Shown: positions 1 to 6,771, counted from the first letter of the stretch. The stretch is DNA of 11,936 bases from Verrucomicrobiota bacterium (GCA_003218615.1 QHOD01000029.1:1-11936); one strand, 5' to 3'. Notes: a model not told the origin generated them from the letters alone. Numbers and translations: made by a program.

Positions 1-1
1 A

Positions 2-181
2 CATTCCTTTGACGCAATCTTCAGGGCGAAGATCGAACTTGGTCACGAAACCAATCTGGAGAATGCAGGACCCGTTGTACAGAAAGAAGTAACACAGGCT
101 CTGGAACTGAATCCGGCAGGCAGGATGCCTGCCGGACATACAGACAGGATGCCTGTGTTACGAATTCGCGGGCGTCGATAA
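2..181 (+). CDS. possible 3' end of an unidentified gene (partial, left edge)
   Basis: A frame is open from the left edge to a TAA at 179-181 (59 residues visible). The first ~36 residues have a plausible composition (for example AKIELGHETNLENAGPVV). The rest is translated from a palindromic repeat at 89-161 and ends MPVLRIRGRR, which does not look like a natural protein end. I do not recognise the family. It is not ThiS, the usual ThiG partner, because it lacks the terminal Gly-Gly. Two readings are possible: a real gene whose 3' end was replaced by a repeat, or chance openness. The minus strand is also open in one frame across 1-89, so the coding strand is uncertain. Confidence 0.25.
   Translation, partial: HSFDAIFRAKIELGHETNLENAGPVVQKEVTQALELNPAGRMPAGHTDRMPVLRIRGRR
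89..161. repeat. nested palindromic repeat (REP/MITE-like)
   Basis: The ends are a perfect 11-bp inverted repeat: GTAACACAGGC at 89-99 and GCCTGTGTTAC at 151-161. Inside is a perfect 10-bp stem, CCGGCAGGCA at 113-122 and TGCCTGCCGG at 126-135, with a GGA loop. CAGGATGCCTG occurs twice as a direct repeat, at 121-131 and 146-156. The architecture fits a small non-autonomous palindromic element. It lies 39 bases upstream of thiG and could fold in RNA as an upstream hairpin. No transposase is nearby. Family membership would need a genome search. Confidence 0.75.
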
Positions 182-200
182 ATTCGTTTATGTTTTCGCA

Positions 201-989
201 ATGGCGGACAAGCCTTCCAAACTGAAGATTGCAGATCGCGAATTCACGTCGCGTCTGATCGTCGGCACGGGGAAATTTGCATCCAACGAACTGATGCGCG
301 ACGCGCTGATCGCCAGCGGGACCGAGCTGGTGACGGTCGCGTTGCGCCGGGCCGATCTTTCCGGCAAAGGCGATCCGTTTGCCAACATTCTCGATTTTAT
401 CGATCCGAAACGTTTTCTTCTCTTGCCGAACACGAGCGGGGCACGCAACGCGACCGAGGCGGTGCGCCTCGCCCGGCTAGCCGCAAGCGCAGGCTTGCCG
501 ACGTGGATCAAGCTCGAAATACATCCCGATCCGCGTTATTTGCTTCCCGATCCGGTGGAGACGCTGGCTGCCGCCGAAATTCTGGTGAAGGAGGGATTCA
601 CGGTCCTTCCCTACATCAACGCCGATCCGGTGCTGGCTAAACGCTTGCAGGATGTGGGCACGGCTACTGTGATGCCGCTCGGCTCGCCGATCGGCAGTAA
701 CCGCGGAATCGAAACGCGTCCACAGATCGAGATCATTATCGAACAGGCGACCGTGCCGGTGGTTGTCGATGCAGGACTCGGCGCGCCGAGTCAGGCGGCG
801 GAAGCGATGGAGATGGGCGCCGACGCAGTGCTCGTCAATACCGCGATCGCAATCGCGTCCGACCCTGTTCGCATGGCCAAAGCGTTCAAAAAAGCAATTG
901 AAGCAGGACGCGAAGCTCGCGAAATCGGCCTGGCGGAAAAATTGAGTGCAGCCGCGGCCACCAGTCCCCTGACTGGCTTTTTGTCTTAA
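201..989 (+). CDS. thiG: thiazole synthase ThiG
   Basis: ThiG makes the thiazole phosphate moiety of thiamine from 1-deoxy-D-xylulose 5-phosphate, dehydroglycine/iminoglycine and sulfur carried by ThiS thiocarboxylate. It is a cytoplasmic TIM-barrel enzyme. The 262-residue length is normal for the family. The N-terminal strand reads REFTSRLIVGTGKF. K104 in WIKLEIHPD matches the Schiff-base lysine. VMPLGSPIGSNRGI (158-171) and VVDAGLGAPSQAAEAM (188-203) are the glycine-rich phosphate-binding segments, followed by GADAVLVNTAIA. The C-terminus SPLTGFLS is the usual family ending. ATG 201 is the first in-frame start that fits the N-terminus; no clear Shine-Dalgarno is visible. ThiS, ThiF/ThiO and other thi genes are not in the window, so any thi operon must extend to the left or be split. 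Confidence 0.97.
   Translation: MADKPSKLKIADREFTSRLIVGTGKFASNELMRDALIASGTELVTVALRRADLSGKGDPFANILDFIDPKRFLLLPNTSGARNATEAVRLARLAASAGLPTWIKLEIHPDPRYLLPDPVETLAAAEILVKEGFTVLPYINADPVLAKRLQDVGTATVMPLGSPIGSNRGIETRPQIEIIIEQATVPVVVDAGLGAPSQAAEAMEMGADAVLVNTAIAIASDPVRMAKAFKKAIEAGREAREIGLAEKLSAAAATSPLTGFLS
961..986 (+). terminator. possible intrinsic terminator inside the thiG 3' end
   Basis: CCAGTC (961-966), loop CCCT and GACTGG (971-976) form a 6-bp stem, followed directly by CTTTTTGTCTT. The structure lies in the last nine codons, before the TAA at 987-989. The codons specify the conserved SPLTGF ending, so the pairing may be coincidental. The stem is also short. A second weak inverted repeat, CCAAGC/GCTTGG, lies at 990-995 and 1009-1014 without a T-run. 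Confidence 0.4.
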
Positions 990-1067
990 CCAAGCGAATT
1001 TCGAAGGGGCTTGGTAGCATTATAAGATCCACATCGGCGGACAATCAATTTTGTGGCGGGTGCAACG

Positions 1068-1132
1068 TGTAGGGGCGCGTGTCTTCACGCGCGGATTTAA
1101 GCGGTTGCGACTGAGGACAGCCGCCCTCTACA
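1068..1132. repeat. palindromic repeat element between thiG and the metal block
   Basis: The left end TGTAGGGGCG (1068-1077) and right end CGCCCTCTACA (1122-1132) are near-perfect inverted copies of each other (TGTAG-GGGCG versus TGTAGAGGGCG). Just inside the left end, GCGCGTG (1075-1081), loop TCTT and CACGCGC (1086-1092) form a perfect 7-bp hairpin. The TGTAGGG-type end recurs at 6772 and 7864. With flanks, this element makes up most of the 196-base gap at 990-1185. I see no convincing promoter in the gap; TATAAG at 1021-1026 is the only -10-like string. Confidence 0.6.
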
Positions 1133-1185
1133 CCCTGCAGAAATTTCTTGCGCAAGACGCGGCGCGATCAGAAGATCGCAGCGCA

Positions 1186-1509
1186 ATGAGCACGTTCGCG
1201 CGTCCAACAAATCGCGGACGCGCGCTTATTACGATTTGCGTTTCCGCGGCATTTGTTTGGGCGCTCGCGCTGAGTGCTTTCCCACAATTGCACCAGCGTG
1301 TCCACACCGATGCGAATCGTGCCGAGCACAACTGCGCGGCGACGATGATTGCCTCGGGCAGTTACGATCACGCTGCTCATCCCCCGATGATCAGCGCACC
1401 GGTTCCGGCGGTTCAATTTTCCAAAATTCCGGCGTTGACTCCGCAGTGGGTTCAATCGCCGTTTCTTGGCGCAAGCATTTTCGAGCACGCGCCGCCTGCT
1501 GCCTCCTGA
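1186..1509 (+). CDS. small His/Cys-rich secreted or membrane-anchored protein, possible metal-binding accessory
   Basis: A 107-residue protein of uncertain function. ATG 1186 is preferred over the upstream in-frame TTG at 1051, because the extra 45 residues would be encoded by the repeat at 1068-1132. Residues 12-32 (ALITICVSAAFVWALALSAF) form a hydrophobic segment, a signal peptide or anchor. Directly after it comes a cluster of potential metal ligands: H36, H40, D42, H48 and C50 in LHQRVHTDANRAEHNCAA, then H62 and H65. The rest is proline/alanine-rich. It resembles, from memory, short proteins of DUF2946-like style with a transmembrane segment followed by an HxxxH...HxC patch. The gene lies 127 bases upstream of the metal-associated porin, on the same strand. 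A role in periplasmic metal handling is inferred from position and residues only. No strong Shine-Dalgarno is visible. Confidence 0.65.
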   Translation: MSTFARPTNRGRALITICVSAAFVWALALSAFPQLHQRVHTDANRAEHNCAATMIASGSYDHAAHPPMISAPVPAVQFSKIPALTPQWVQSPFLGASIFEHAPPAAS

Positions 1510-1511
1510 TC

Positions 1512-1577
1512 CGTTGATTCTTCCCGCTCCACGCGGGCAGCGGCGCTCAGTGCGTTCCTCGCACCGCTGAATCAACG
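1512..1577. repeat. branched palindromic element / candidate structured RNA in the porin leader
   Basis: An outer perfect 9-bp stem, CGTTGATTC (1512-1520) with GAATCAACG (1569-1577), encloses two further hairpins. One is CCCGC (1523-1527), loop TCCAC, GCGGG (1533-1537). The other is AGCGG (1539-1543) with CCGCT (1564-1568), carrying an inner stem TGCG (1551-1554) with CGCA (1560-1563). The result is a closed three-way junction. It starts two bases after the stop codon of the 107-residue gene and ends 59 bases before the porin ATG. It may be a dispersed repeat, an attenuator or mRNA-stabilising structure, or a cis-regulatory RNA. A further hairpin, GGGCG (1599-1603), loop GTTT, CGCCC (1608-1612), follows. 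Confidence 0.6.
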
Positions 1578-1636
1578 CGCGCAGAACGCAAATTCATTGG
1601 GCGGTTTCGCCCGAGTCTTTAAGTCAGGAGTTTTGG

Positions 1637-3259
1637 ATGAAAAAAATTATTTTGATAATGCTAGCAATTTTTCCCGTGGCAGCCGCTTCTGCACAAGAAG
1701 CGATGCCCGTTGCCAGTTCATCGCCGACACCAAAGGTTTCAAATGCAACGCCAGCTACAGCAGCGGATGTCGACGCGCTGCGCCAGCAGGTGCAATCCCT
1801 CACCGAGACGGTGAAATCGTTGCAACAGCAAGTGAAAGATCAGCAAGCCGCGTTGGAAAAGGCAAACCTCACGGGTGAGTCGGGACTCCCGCAAAATCCG
1901 GAGCCTTCTCCCATAGCGGCCGCCGAGAATTCGCCCGCCCCTGGCGCGAGTGCACCGCCGCGCTTTCCAACTGAGGACACGTCTGTCGTTGCCTCAACAA
2001 CTGCGCCCGCTGTGAGCGGCACCCCTGCGCCGGGAGGTTTTCCGACCACCGACACATCGGTCGTGACGTCGGCACCGGAAACGATCTCAAGCACGGGCGT
2101 TGGCGCATCGTTAACGCAACCAATCACTATCGGAGGCGGCAGAAATTACATGAACATTTCCTTCGACGGCCTGTTTGCGCTCGCCGGTTCGACCGCGCGC
2201 GATCTTGATCACATCGAAGTGGGCGATCACGATCCGCAGCAGCGAGGATTCAACGCGCGCAACATTGAGCTCGCGCTCGACGGGGCGGTGGACCCGTACT
2301 TCGAAGGTTTCGCCAACATTGTTTTCAAATTGGATAACGACAATGAAACGGAAGTCGAAGTTGAAGAAGCATTCATGCAAACGACGAACCTGCCGTTTAA
2401 TCTGCAATTGAAAGGCGGACAATTCTTCGCGGCCTTCGGCAGATTGAATCCGACGCATCCGCATACCTGGGATTTTGCTGACGCTCCACTTGTCAGCGGC
2501 CGAATTCTCGGCCCCGATGGATTGCGCGGCGTCGGCGCGCAAATCTCCTGGACGCTACCAACGCCGTGGTACTCGCAATTAATTTTAGCGGTGCAAAATG
2601 GTCGGGGCGGCACTGGATTTTCATTCCGCAATCCCGGTGACGATGGCATTTTCTTCGGACGCCGCACCACCGACCGCGAAGCGCGCGGTTTGCAGGATTT
2701 CGTTTGGATACCGCGCTGGGAAAATTCTGTCGATCTTAGTCCAACGCAGGTCGTGTTGGCTGGCGTTTCGGGTGCCTTCGGATCCAACGAGACCGGCGCG
2801 AATTCACGAACGCAGATTTACGGCGCAGACCTTCTTTACAAATGGAAAAGCTCGCATGCCGAAGGCGGGTTTCCGTTTGTGAAATGGCAGACCGAAGCGA
2901 TGTATCGCCGTTTCGAAGCCGGTCGTGGAATAGATCAATCATTCCCGGTGGCCGAGACATTCCACGATTGGGGAATTTATTCGCAAGTGCTCTGGGGTTT
3001 TAAAAAAGGCTGGGTGGCCGGCGTGCGCGGCGATTATCTGCACATGACCGATTCCGAGTTTACCGACGATGACGAGCGACAGACGCGGTCACGGATTAGC
3101 GCGAATCTCACCTGGTATCCGACCGAGTTTTCAAAGATCCGATTGCAGTACAATCACGATTTTCTCGAAGAGAACTTTTTCCTGGCCGGTCGCGATGTCG
3201 ATTCGATTTTTCTCCAGTTCGAATTCATTCTCGGCGCGCATGGCGCTCACAAATTTTAA
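1637..3259 (+). CDS. outer-membrane porin-like protein of a zinc/metal uptake locus
   Basis: A 540-residue beta-barrel protein, probably an outer-membrane entry channel for zinc or a similar divalent metal. Residues 1-19 form a signal peptide with a likely cut after ASA. Residues 43-77 are a heptad-like coiled coil (VDALRQQVQSLTETVKSLQQ), as in trimeric porins with an N-terminal coil. Residues 80-160 are a Pro/Ala/Ser/Thr linker with FPTEDTSVV (110-118) and FPTTDTSVV (135-143). The barrel follows from ~163, with alternating aromatic strands, ARNIELALDGAVDP, LQLKGGQFFAAFGRLNPTHPHTW, and a terminal Phe (AHGAHKF) like the outer-membrane assembly signal. No TonB box or plug is apparent. The barrel resembles proteins often labelled zinc-regulated outer-membrane receptors, and more loosely the phosphate-selective porin O/P superfamily. 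A good AGGAG (1626-1630) sits six bases before ATG 1637. znuA follows after four bases. Confidence 0.85.
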   Translation: MKKIILIMLAIFPVAAASAQEAMPVASSSPTPKVSNATPATAADVDALRQQVQSLTETVKSLQQQVKDQQAALEKANLTGESGLPQNPEPSPIAAAENSPAPGASAPPRFPTEDTSVVASTTAPAVSGTPAPGGFPTTDTSVVTSAPETISSTGVGASLTQPITIGGGRNYMNISFDGLFALAGSTARDLDHIEVGDHDPQQRGFNARNIELALDGAVDPYFEGFANIVFKLDNDNETEVEVEEAFMQTTNLPFNLQLKGGQFFAAFGRLNPTHPHTWDFADAPLVSGRILGPDGLRGVGAQISWTLPTPWYSQLILAVQNGRGGTGFSFRNPGDDGIFFGRRTTDREARGLQDFVWIPRWENSVDLSPTQVVLAGVSGAFGSNETGANSRTQIYGADLLYKWKSSHAEGGFPFVKWQTEAMYRRFEAGRGIDQSFPVAETFHDWGIYSQVLWGFKKGWVAGVRGDYLHMTDSEFTDDDERQTRSRISANLTWYPTEFSKIRLQYNHDFLEENFFLAGRDVDSIFLQFEFILGAHGAHKF

Positions 3260-3263
3260 ACTC

Positions 3264-4163
3264 ATGAAACAAATCTTCTTAATTCTTTCCACAATCCTCG
3301 CTTGTGCTTTCTCGGCGGAGGCCAAACTCAATGTCGTCGCGACTTTGCCCGACTTCGGCGCCGTCGCGCGCGAGATCGGCGGTGACAAAGTTAACGTGAC
3401 CGTGATGGCGAAGCCGACGGAGGATTCGCACTTCGTTGATGCGCGTCCCAGCTTTGTTGTCCAATTGCGCACGGCCGATGTGCTCATCGACGGTGGCGCG
3501 GAGCTTGAAATGGGCTGGTTGCCGCCGCTCTTGCAAAACGCGCGCAATCCCAAGATCGAAGTAGGTAAGCCCGGTCGCGTGCAGGCATCACAAGGCATCA
3601 GGTTGATGGGAGTGCCGACGACGCTCACGCGCGCCGCGGGCGACGTTCACGCTCTCGGCAATCCGCATTTCATGATTGACCCGATCATCGCTAAAGCGGT
3701 CGCGCAGCATATCGCGCAAGCATTTTCTGCGGTCGATTCAACGAACGCAGCGACCTACGACGCGAACTACAAGAAATTTGAAGCGACGATCAATTCGAAG
3801 CTCCAGCAGTGGGGCACAACCTTGCTGCCGTTCAAAGGTCAGCCGGTCGCTGCCTATCACGAATCGTGGGTTTACTTCGCGCACCGTTTCGGATTTAACA
3901 TCGACATCTTCCTCGAGCCGAAGCCGGGCATTCCGCCGTCGCCTTCCCATCTCGTCGAGGTCATCGAAAAAATGAAGGCGGCGCACGTGAAAGCGGTTCT
4001 GGTCGAGCCGTATCACAACCGCAAAATCGCCGAGAAAGTTGCCGCATCGACCGGAGCGAAGGTTGTAGACGTAGCGCAATTTCCCGGCGCACTGCCGGGC
4101 ACCGACAGTTACGTAGCCCTAATCGACGCACTCGTCTCACGAATCGCCGCGGCGATGAAATAA
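3264..4163 (+). CDS. znuA: ZnuA-like periplasmic metal-binding protein of an ABC transporter
   Basis: A 299-residue cluster A-I solute-binding protein (ZnuA/TroA family) that captures Zn2+ or Mn2+ in the periplasm and delivers it to the permease. The signal peptide is residues 1-20, with a cut after AEA, leaving KLNVVATLPDF as the first strand. Likely metal ligands are H56 (PTEDSHFVDARPS), H135 (GNPHFMIDP), H199 (VAAYHESWVYFAHRFG) and D281 (GTDSYVALID). This three-His-plus-acid set is the family pattern. The long His-rich loop of many zinc-specific ZnuA proteins is missing, so the preferred metal is not settled by sequence. An in-frame start further upstream would overlap the porin and lack the signal peptide, so ATG 3264 is chosen. 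Gaps are four bases to the porin and two bases to the permease, so these three genes are surely co-transcribed. Confidence 0.92.
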   Translation: MKQIFLILSTILACAFSAEAKLNVVATLPDFGAVAREIGGDKVNVTVMAKPTEDSHFVDARPSFVVQLRTADVLIDGGAELEMGWLPPLLQNARNPKIEVGKPGRVQASQGIRLMGVPTTLTRAAGDVHALGNPHFMIDPIIAKAVAQHIAQAFSAVDSTNAATYDANYKKFEATINSKLQQWGTTLLPFKGQPVAAYHESWVYFAHRFGFNIDIFLEPKPGIPPSPSHLVEVIEKMKAAHVKAVLVEPYHNRKIAEKVAASTGAKVVDVAQFPGALPGTDSYVALIDALVSRIAAAMK

Positions 4164-4165
4164 TC

Positions 4166-4996
4166 ATGTGGGAGGTAATGTTTTGGCCAATCGTGGCTTG
4201 CGTGCTTTTGCCGTGGTTGCTCGTTTATCTCGGTCTGCACGTCGTGCAGCGTGGCATCATCTTCATCGACATCGCCATGGCTCAAATGGCGTCGCTTGGA
4301 ATTTGCCTGGCGGTTTTGTTTCATCTCGATCTCGAAAGCTGGGCAACTTTTGGAATCGCACTCGGATTTACCCTGGTGGGTGCCGGAATTTTTTCGGTGA
4401 CTGGAAAACGCGCGAGCCAGATTCCGCAGGAAGCCGTCATCGGAATCTCCTATGTGGTCGCAGCCGCGGCGGCGGTTTTGCTTCTGAGCCGCGCCGCGGA
4501 AGGCGACGAAGAAATTAAGAACATGCTGGTTGGAAATATTTTGCTGGTGACGCCGCGTGAAGTTTGGGAGCGATTCGTGCTTTTCGTTGCAGTCGGTGTT
4601 TTCCACTTCATTTTGCGCAAAAATTTCCTGCTTGTTTCGTTCGATCGAGATGGGGCTTACCAAAAAGGTTTGCGCGTGCGCTGGTGGGATTTTCTCTTCT
4701 ACGCCGTTTTCGGCCTGGTGGTGACAAGCTTCGTTCGCATCGCCGGCGTTTTGCTCGTCTTTAGTTATCTGATTGTCCCAGCGGTTTGCGGAATCAATCT
4801 GGCGACGAGAATCAGTCACCGCTTGCTCATTGGATGGATGATCGCGTGGGTCGGCGGAATCGCCGGTCTGTTTCTTTCCTTCTGGTGGGACCTGCCGTCG
4901 GGCGCAGCGATCGTCTGCACTTTCGGCGCGCTGCTTATCGCTGCGTCGATGTATGCATTGATTCGCAATCGATTACGCGGCATTGGCCGCGGTTGA
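4166..4996 (+). CDS. ABC-3 family metal transporter permease (ZnuB-like)
   Basis: A 276-residue integral membrane protein of the ABC-3 (ZnuB/TroC/MntB) family, with about eight hydrophobic segments, forming the inner-membrane channel for the metal delivered by the preceding binding protein. Family features are VVQRGIIFIDIAMAQMASLG (27-46), corresponding to the RR.xF.gDAlaHa.lPG region of ZnuB, the block QEAVIGISYVVAAAAAVLL (88-106), and NMLVGNILLVT (119-129). The H normally in the first motif is Q40 here, as in a divergent branch of the family. RIAGVLLVFSYLIVPA (191-206) is the conserved late helix. ATG 4166 starts two bases after the znuA stop. Unusually, no ATP-binding subunit gene (ZnuC-like) lies on either side: the next gene, 59 bases downstream, is a CDF exporter. 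Confidence 0.9.
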   Translation: MWEVMFWPIVACVLLPWLLVYLGLHVVQRGIIFIDIAMAQMASLGICLAVLFHLDLESWATFGIALGFTLVGAGIFSVTGKRASQIPQEAVIGISYVVAAAAAVLLLSRAAEGDEEIKNMLVGNILLVTPREVWERFVLFVAVGVFHFILRKNFLLVSFDRDGAYQKGLRVRWWDFLFYAVFGLVVTSFVRIAGVLLVFSYLIVPAVCGINLATRISHRLLIGWMIAWVGGIAGLFLSFWWDLPSGAAIVCTFGALLIAASMYALIRNRLRGIGRG

Positions 4997-5055
4997 AGTT
5001 CGCTGCGGCACGCCTTTCTTGCTGACGTTTCGATAATCGAGGTATCTTCCATCAG

Positions 5056-6003
5056 ATGCATCGGACCGATCATTCCCGTTTCCGCAAGGCGCACGATTTC
5101 GTCCCGGATTTTTCCCACGCGGAACGGCGAACCCGCATCGTGATCGGTATCACGGCGGTAATGATGGTTGTCGAGATCACCGTTGGCTTGATGTCGCATT
5201 CGATGGCGTTGCTGGCCGACGGCTGGCATATGAGCACGCATGTAATTGCCTTCGTGATAACGGCAGCGGCCTACTATCTCGCCCGCAAGCATGCCAGCAA
5301 CGTGCGCTTCAGTTTTGGTACGGGAAAAATCGGTGTGCTTGGTGGCTTCACCAGTGCGGTCGTGCTCTCGATCGTGGCGTTCTTAATGGCCGGCGAGTCC
5401 GTGCACCGGATATTTGTCCCACTATCAATTCATTTTAACGAGGCAATCGGCATCGCCTGTGTTGGATTGCTCGTGAACCTGGGTTGCGCAGTCCTGCTCG
5501 GTGATCACGATCACCAAAGCGGCGACGGAAGCGCTCATCGTCATGATTTGAATTTGCGCGCGGCCTATCTGCATGTCCTGGCAGACGCATTCACCTCCTT
5601 GCTTGCAATTACGGCATTAACCGGCGGCAAATTCTTCGGCTGGGCGTGGCTCGATCCGGTTGTAGGAATTGTCGGAAGCGGCGTCGTTTTTTCGTGGGCT
5701 TACACACTTTTGCGGGATACCAGCGGCATATTGCTCGATCGCACGCCTCCATCTTCGGATTTGCCTGACGAAATTCGCCGCACGGTGGAGAGCGATGGCG
5801 ATTCACTCGTGACCGATCTCCACGTCTGGCAGATCGGCATTGGAAAATTTGCGGCCATGATTTCTGTCGTGGCGCATGAGCCGAAGAGTTCGGACTCGTA
5901 TCGCGAACTGTTCCGCGAGCATGACGAACTCGTTCACGTTACCATCGAGACACAGCACTGCCGCGAGGATCATCCTGCGACGGCGGGACTCGCAAGCCCT
6001 TGA
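5056..6003 (+). CDS. dmeF: CDF family divalent metal exporter, DmeF type
   Basis: A 315-residue cation diffusion facilitator, a proton-coupled efflux pump for Co2+/Ni2+/Zn2+ in the inner membrane. The N-terminus HDFVPDFSHAERRT and MALLADGWHMSTHV are typical of the DmeF subfamily. Six transmembrane segments are expected between ~28 and 215. In TM2 the metal site reads H58 and H62 (DGWHMSTH), where most CDF zinc pumps have HxxxD. TM5 gives H173 and D177 (HVLADAFTS). A His-rich loop lies at 151-163 (HDHQSGDGSAHRH) between TM4 and TM5. The C-terminal cytoplasmic domain contains the family motif DLHVWQIGIGK (254-264). The usual RcnR-type repressor gene is not adjacent. The stop TGA at 6001-6003 abuts the ZIP start codon. 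The exact metal cannot be read from sequence. Confidence 0.92.
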   Translation: MHRTDHSRFRKAHDFVPDFSHAERRTRIVIGITAVMMVVEITVGLMSHSMALLADGWHMSTHVIAFVITAAAYYLARKHASNVRFSFGTGKIGVLGGFTSAVVLSIVAFLMAGESVHRIFVPLSIHFNEAIGIACVGLLVNLGCAVLLGDHDHQSGDGSAHRHDLNLRAAYLHVLADAFTSLLAITALTGGKFFGWAWLDPVVGIVGSGVVFSWAYTLLRDTSGILLDRTPPSSDLPDEIRRTVESDGDSLVTDLHVWQIGIGKFAAMISVVAHEPKSSDSYRELFREHDELVHVTIETQHCREDHPATAGLASP

Positions 6004-6762
6004 ATGATCAGCCCGCTCTGGCAGGTCGTTGCGGCTTATGTCTTCGCCCTTGCCGGCGGATCGATCAGCGCGACGCTGCGATTAGAGCACAAGCCGCTTT
6101 GCGCGCTGATCAGTTTCGCAGCCGGAACCCTTCTGGGTGTAACGCTCTTCGCGATTTTGCCTGAAAGTTTGAGCAACAACATTTGGTGGGCGGTCGCGTT
6201 GGCAGCGGCGAGCGGATACGCGCTGTTCTTTTTTATTAGCAAATACGTTCATCACGTTTGCCCCGCCTGCGCAGCCAGTCACTTCGACGCAGACACAACG
6301 CGGCATTTTAGCGACATCGCGACAGCGCTAATTATCGCGCTTGCCATTCACAGCACGACCGACGGTTTGGCGTTGGGAATTCAACAGGGAGCTCCGGCGA
6401 CGGACGCAACGAAATGGTCGCTTTTCTCTGCTCTGTGCATTCACAAGGTTCCGGAAGGCCTTGCACTCGGCAGTCTTTTAATCGGCGCCGGGTTACGACG
6501 CAGCGGTGCGCTCGGCTGGGTTGCCGCAGTGGAAGCAACCACCCTCCTCGGCGGAGTGATCGGTATTTTCTTTGTGGCGAAAGTTTCGACTTTTTGGCTC
6601 GGCTTAATTATGGCGCACGTAGGCGGCGGATTTTTCTATCTGGCCGCGCACGCCGTCCTTGGCGAAATGTTGAAGCACGGGAAGAAACTTGTGCTCACGA
6701 GTTTTTCGGCAGGCATGGCGTTGATCGCTCTTCTCAATATCGGCTTGAGAGTGCTTGGGTAG
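6004..6762 (+). CDS. ZIP family divalent metal transporter
   Basis: A 252-residue ZIP (ZupT-like) membrane protein, normally importing Zn2+ and other divalent cations into the cytoplasm. About eight hydrophobic segments are visible. The signature metal-site helices are HSTTDGLALG (116-125) and HKVPEGLALG (147-156), which supply H116, D120, H147 and E151. H205 and H216 lie in late helices. A short HHVCPACAASHF stretch (83-94) could bind metal in the loop before TM4. The ATG follows the TGA of the CDF gene with no spacer, so translation is probably coupled. Exporter and importer genes in strict tandem suggest a joint response to metal level, or that this ZIP does not work as a simple importer. 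Specificity is unknown. Confidence 0.9.
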   Translation: MISPLWQVVAAYVFALAGGSISATLRLEHKPLCALISFAAGTLLGVTLFAILPESLSNNIWWAVALAAASGYALFFFISKYVHHVCPACAASHFDADTTRHFSDIATALIIALAIHSTTDGLALGIQQGAPATDATKWSLFSALCIHKVPEGLALGSLLIGAGLRRSGALGWVAAVEATTLLGGVIGIFFVAKVSTFWLGLIMAHVGGGFFYLAAHAVLGEMLKHGKKLVLTSFSAGMALIALLNIGLRVLG

Positions 6763-6771
6763 CGCTGAAGT

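Noticed and set aside
1051..1185. An upstream extension of the 107-residue protein (45 extra codons from a TTG)
   Set aside because: The extra residues would be encoded by the palindromic repeat at 1068-1132. The ATG at 1186 places the hydrophobic segment near the N-terminus as expected.
3069..3263. An upstream extension of the znuA frame (65 extra codons)
   Set aside because: The extension lies inside the porin gene in another frame, and the ATG at 3264 gives a proper signal peptide.
4109..4819. A 236-codon open frame on the minus strand opposite the permease gene
   Set aside because: Its product is highly polar (N, H, Q, R, E) with no domain-like pattern, as expected for the complement of a hydrophobic membrane protein gene. 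The plus strand carries a clear ABC-3 permease.
4997..5055. Possible ABC ATPase remnant between the permease and the CDF gene
   Set aside because: The gap is only 59 bases and no Walker or LSGGQ-like string is present in any frame, so there is no remnant to describe.
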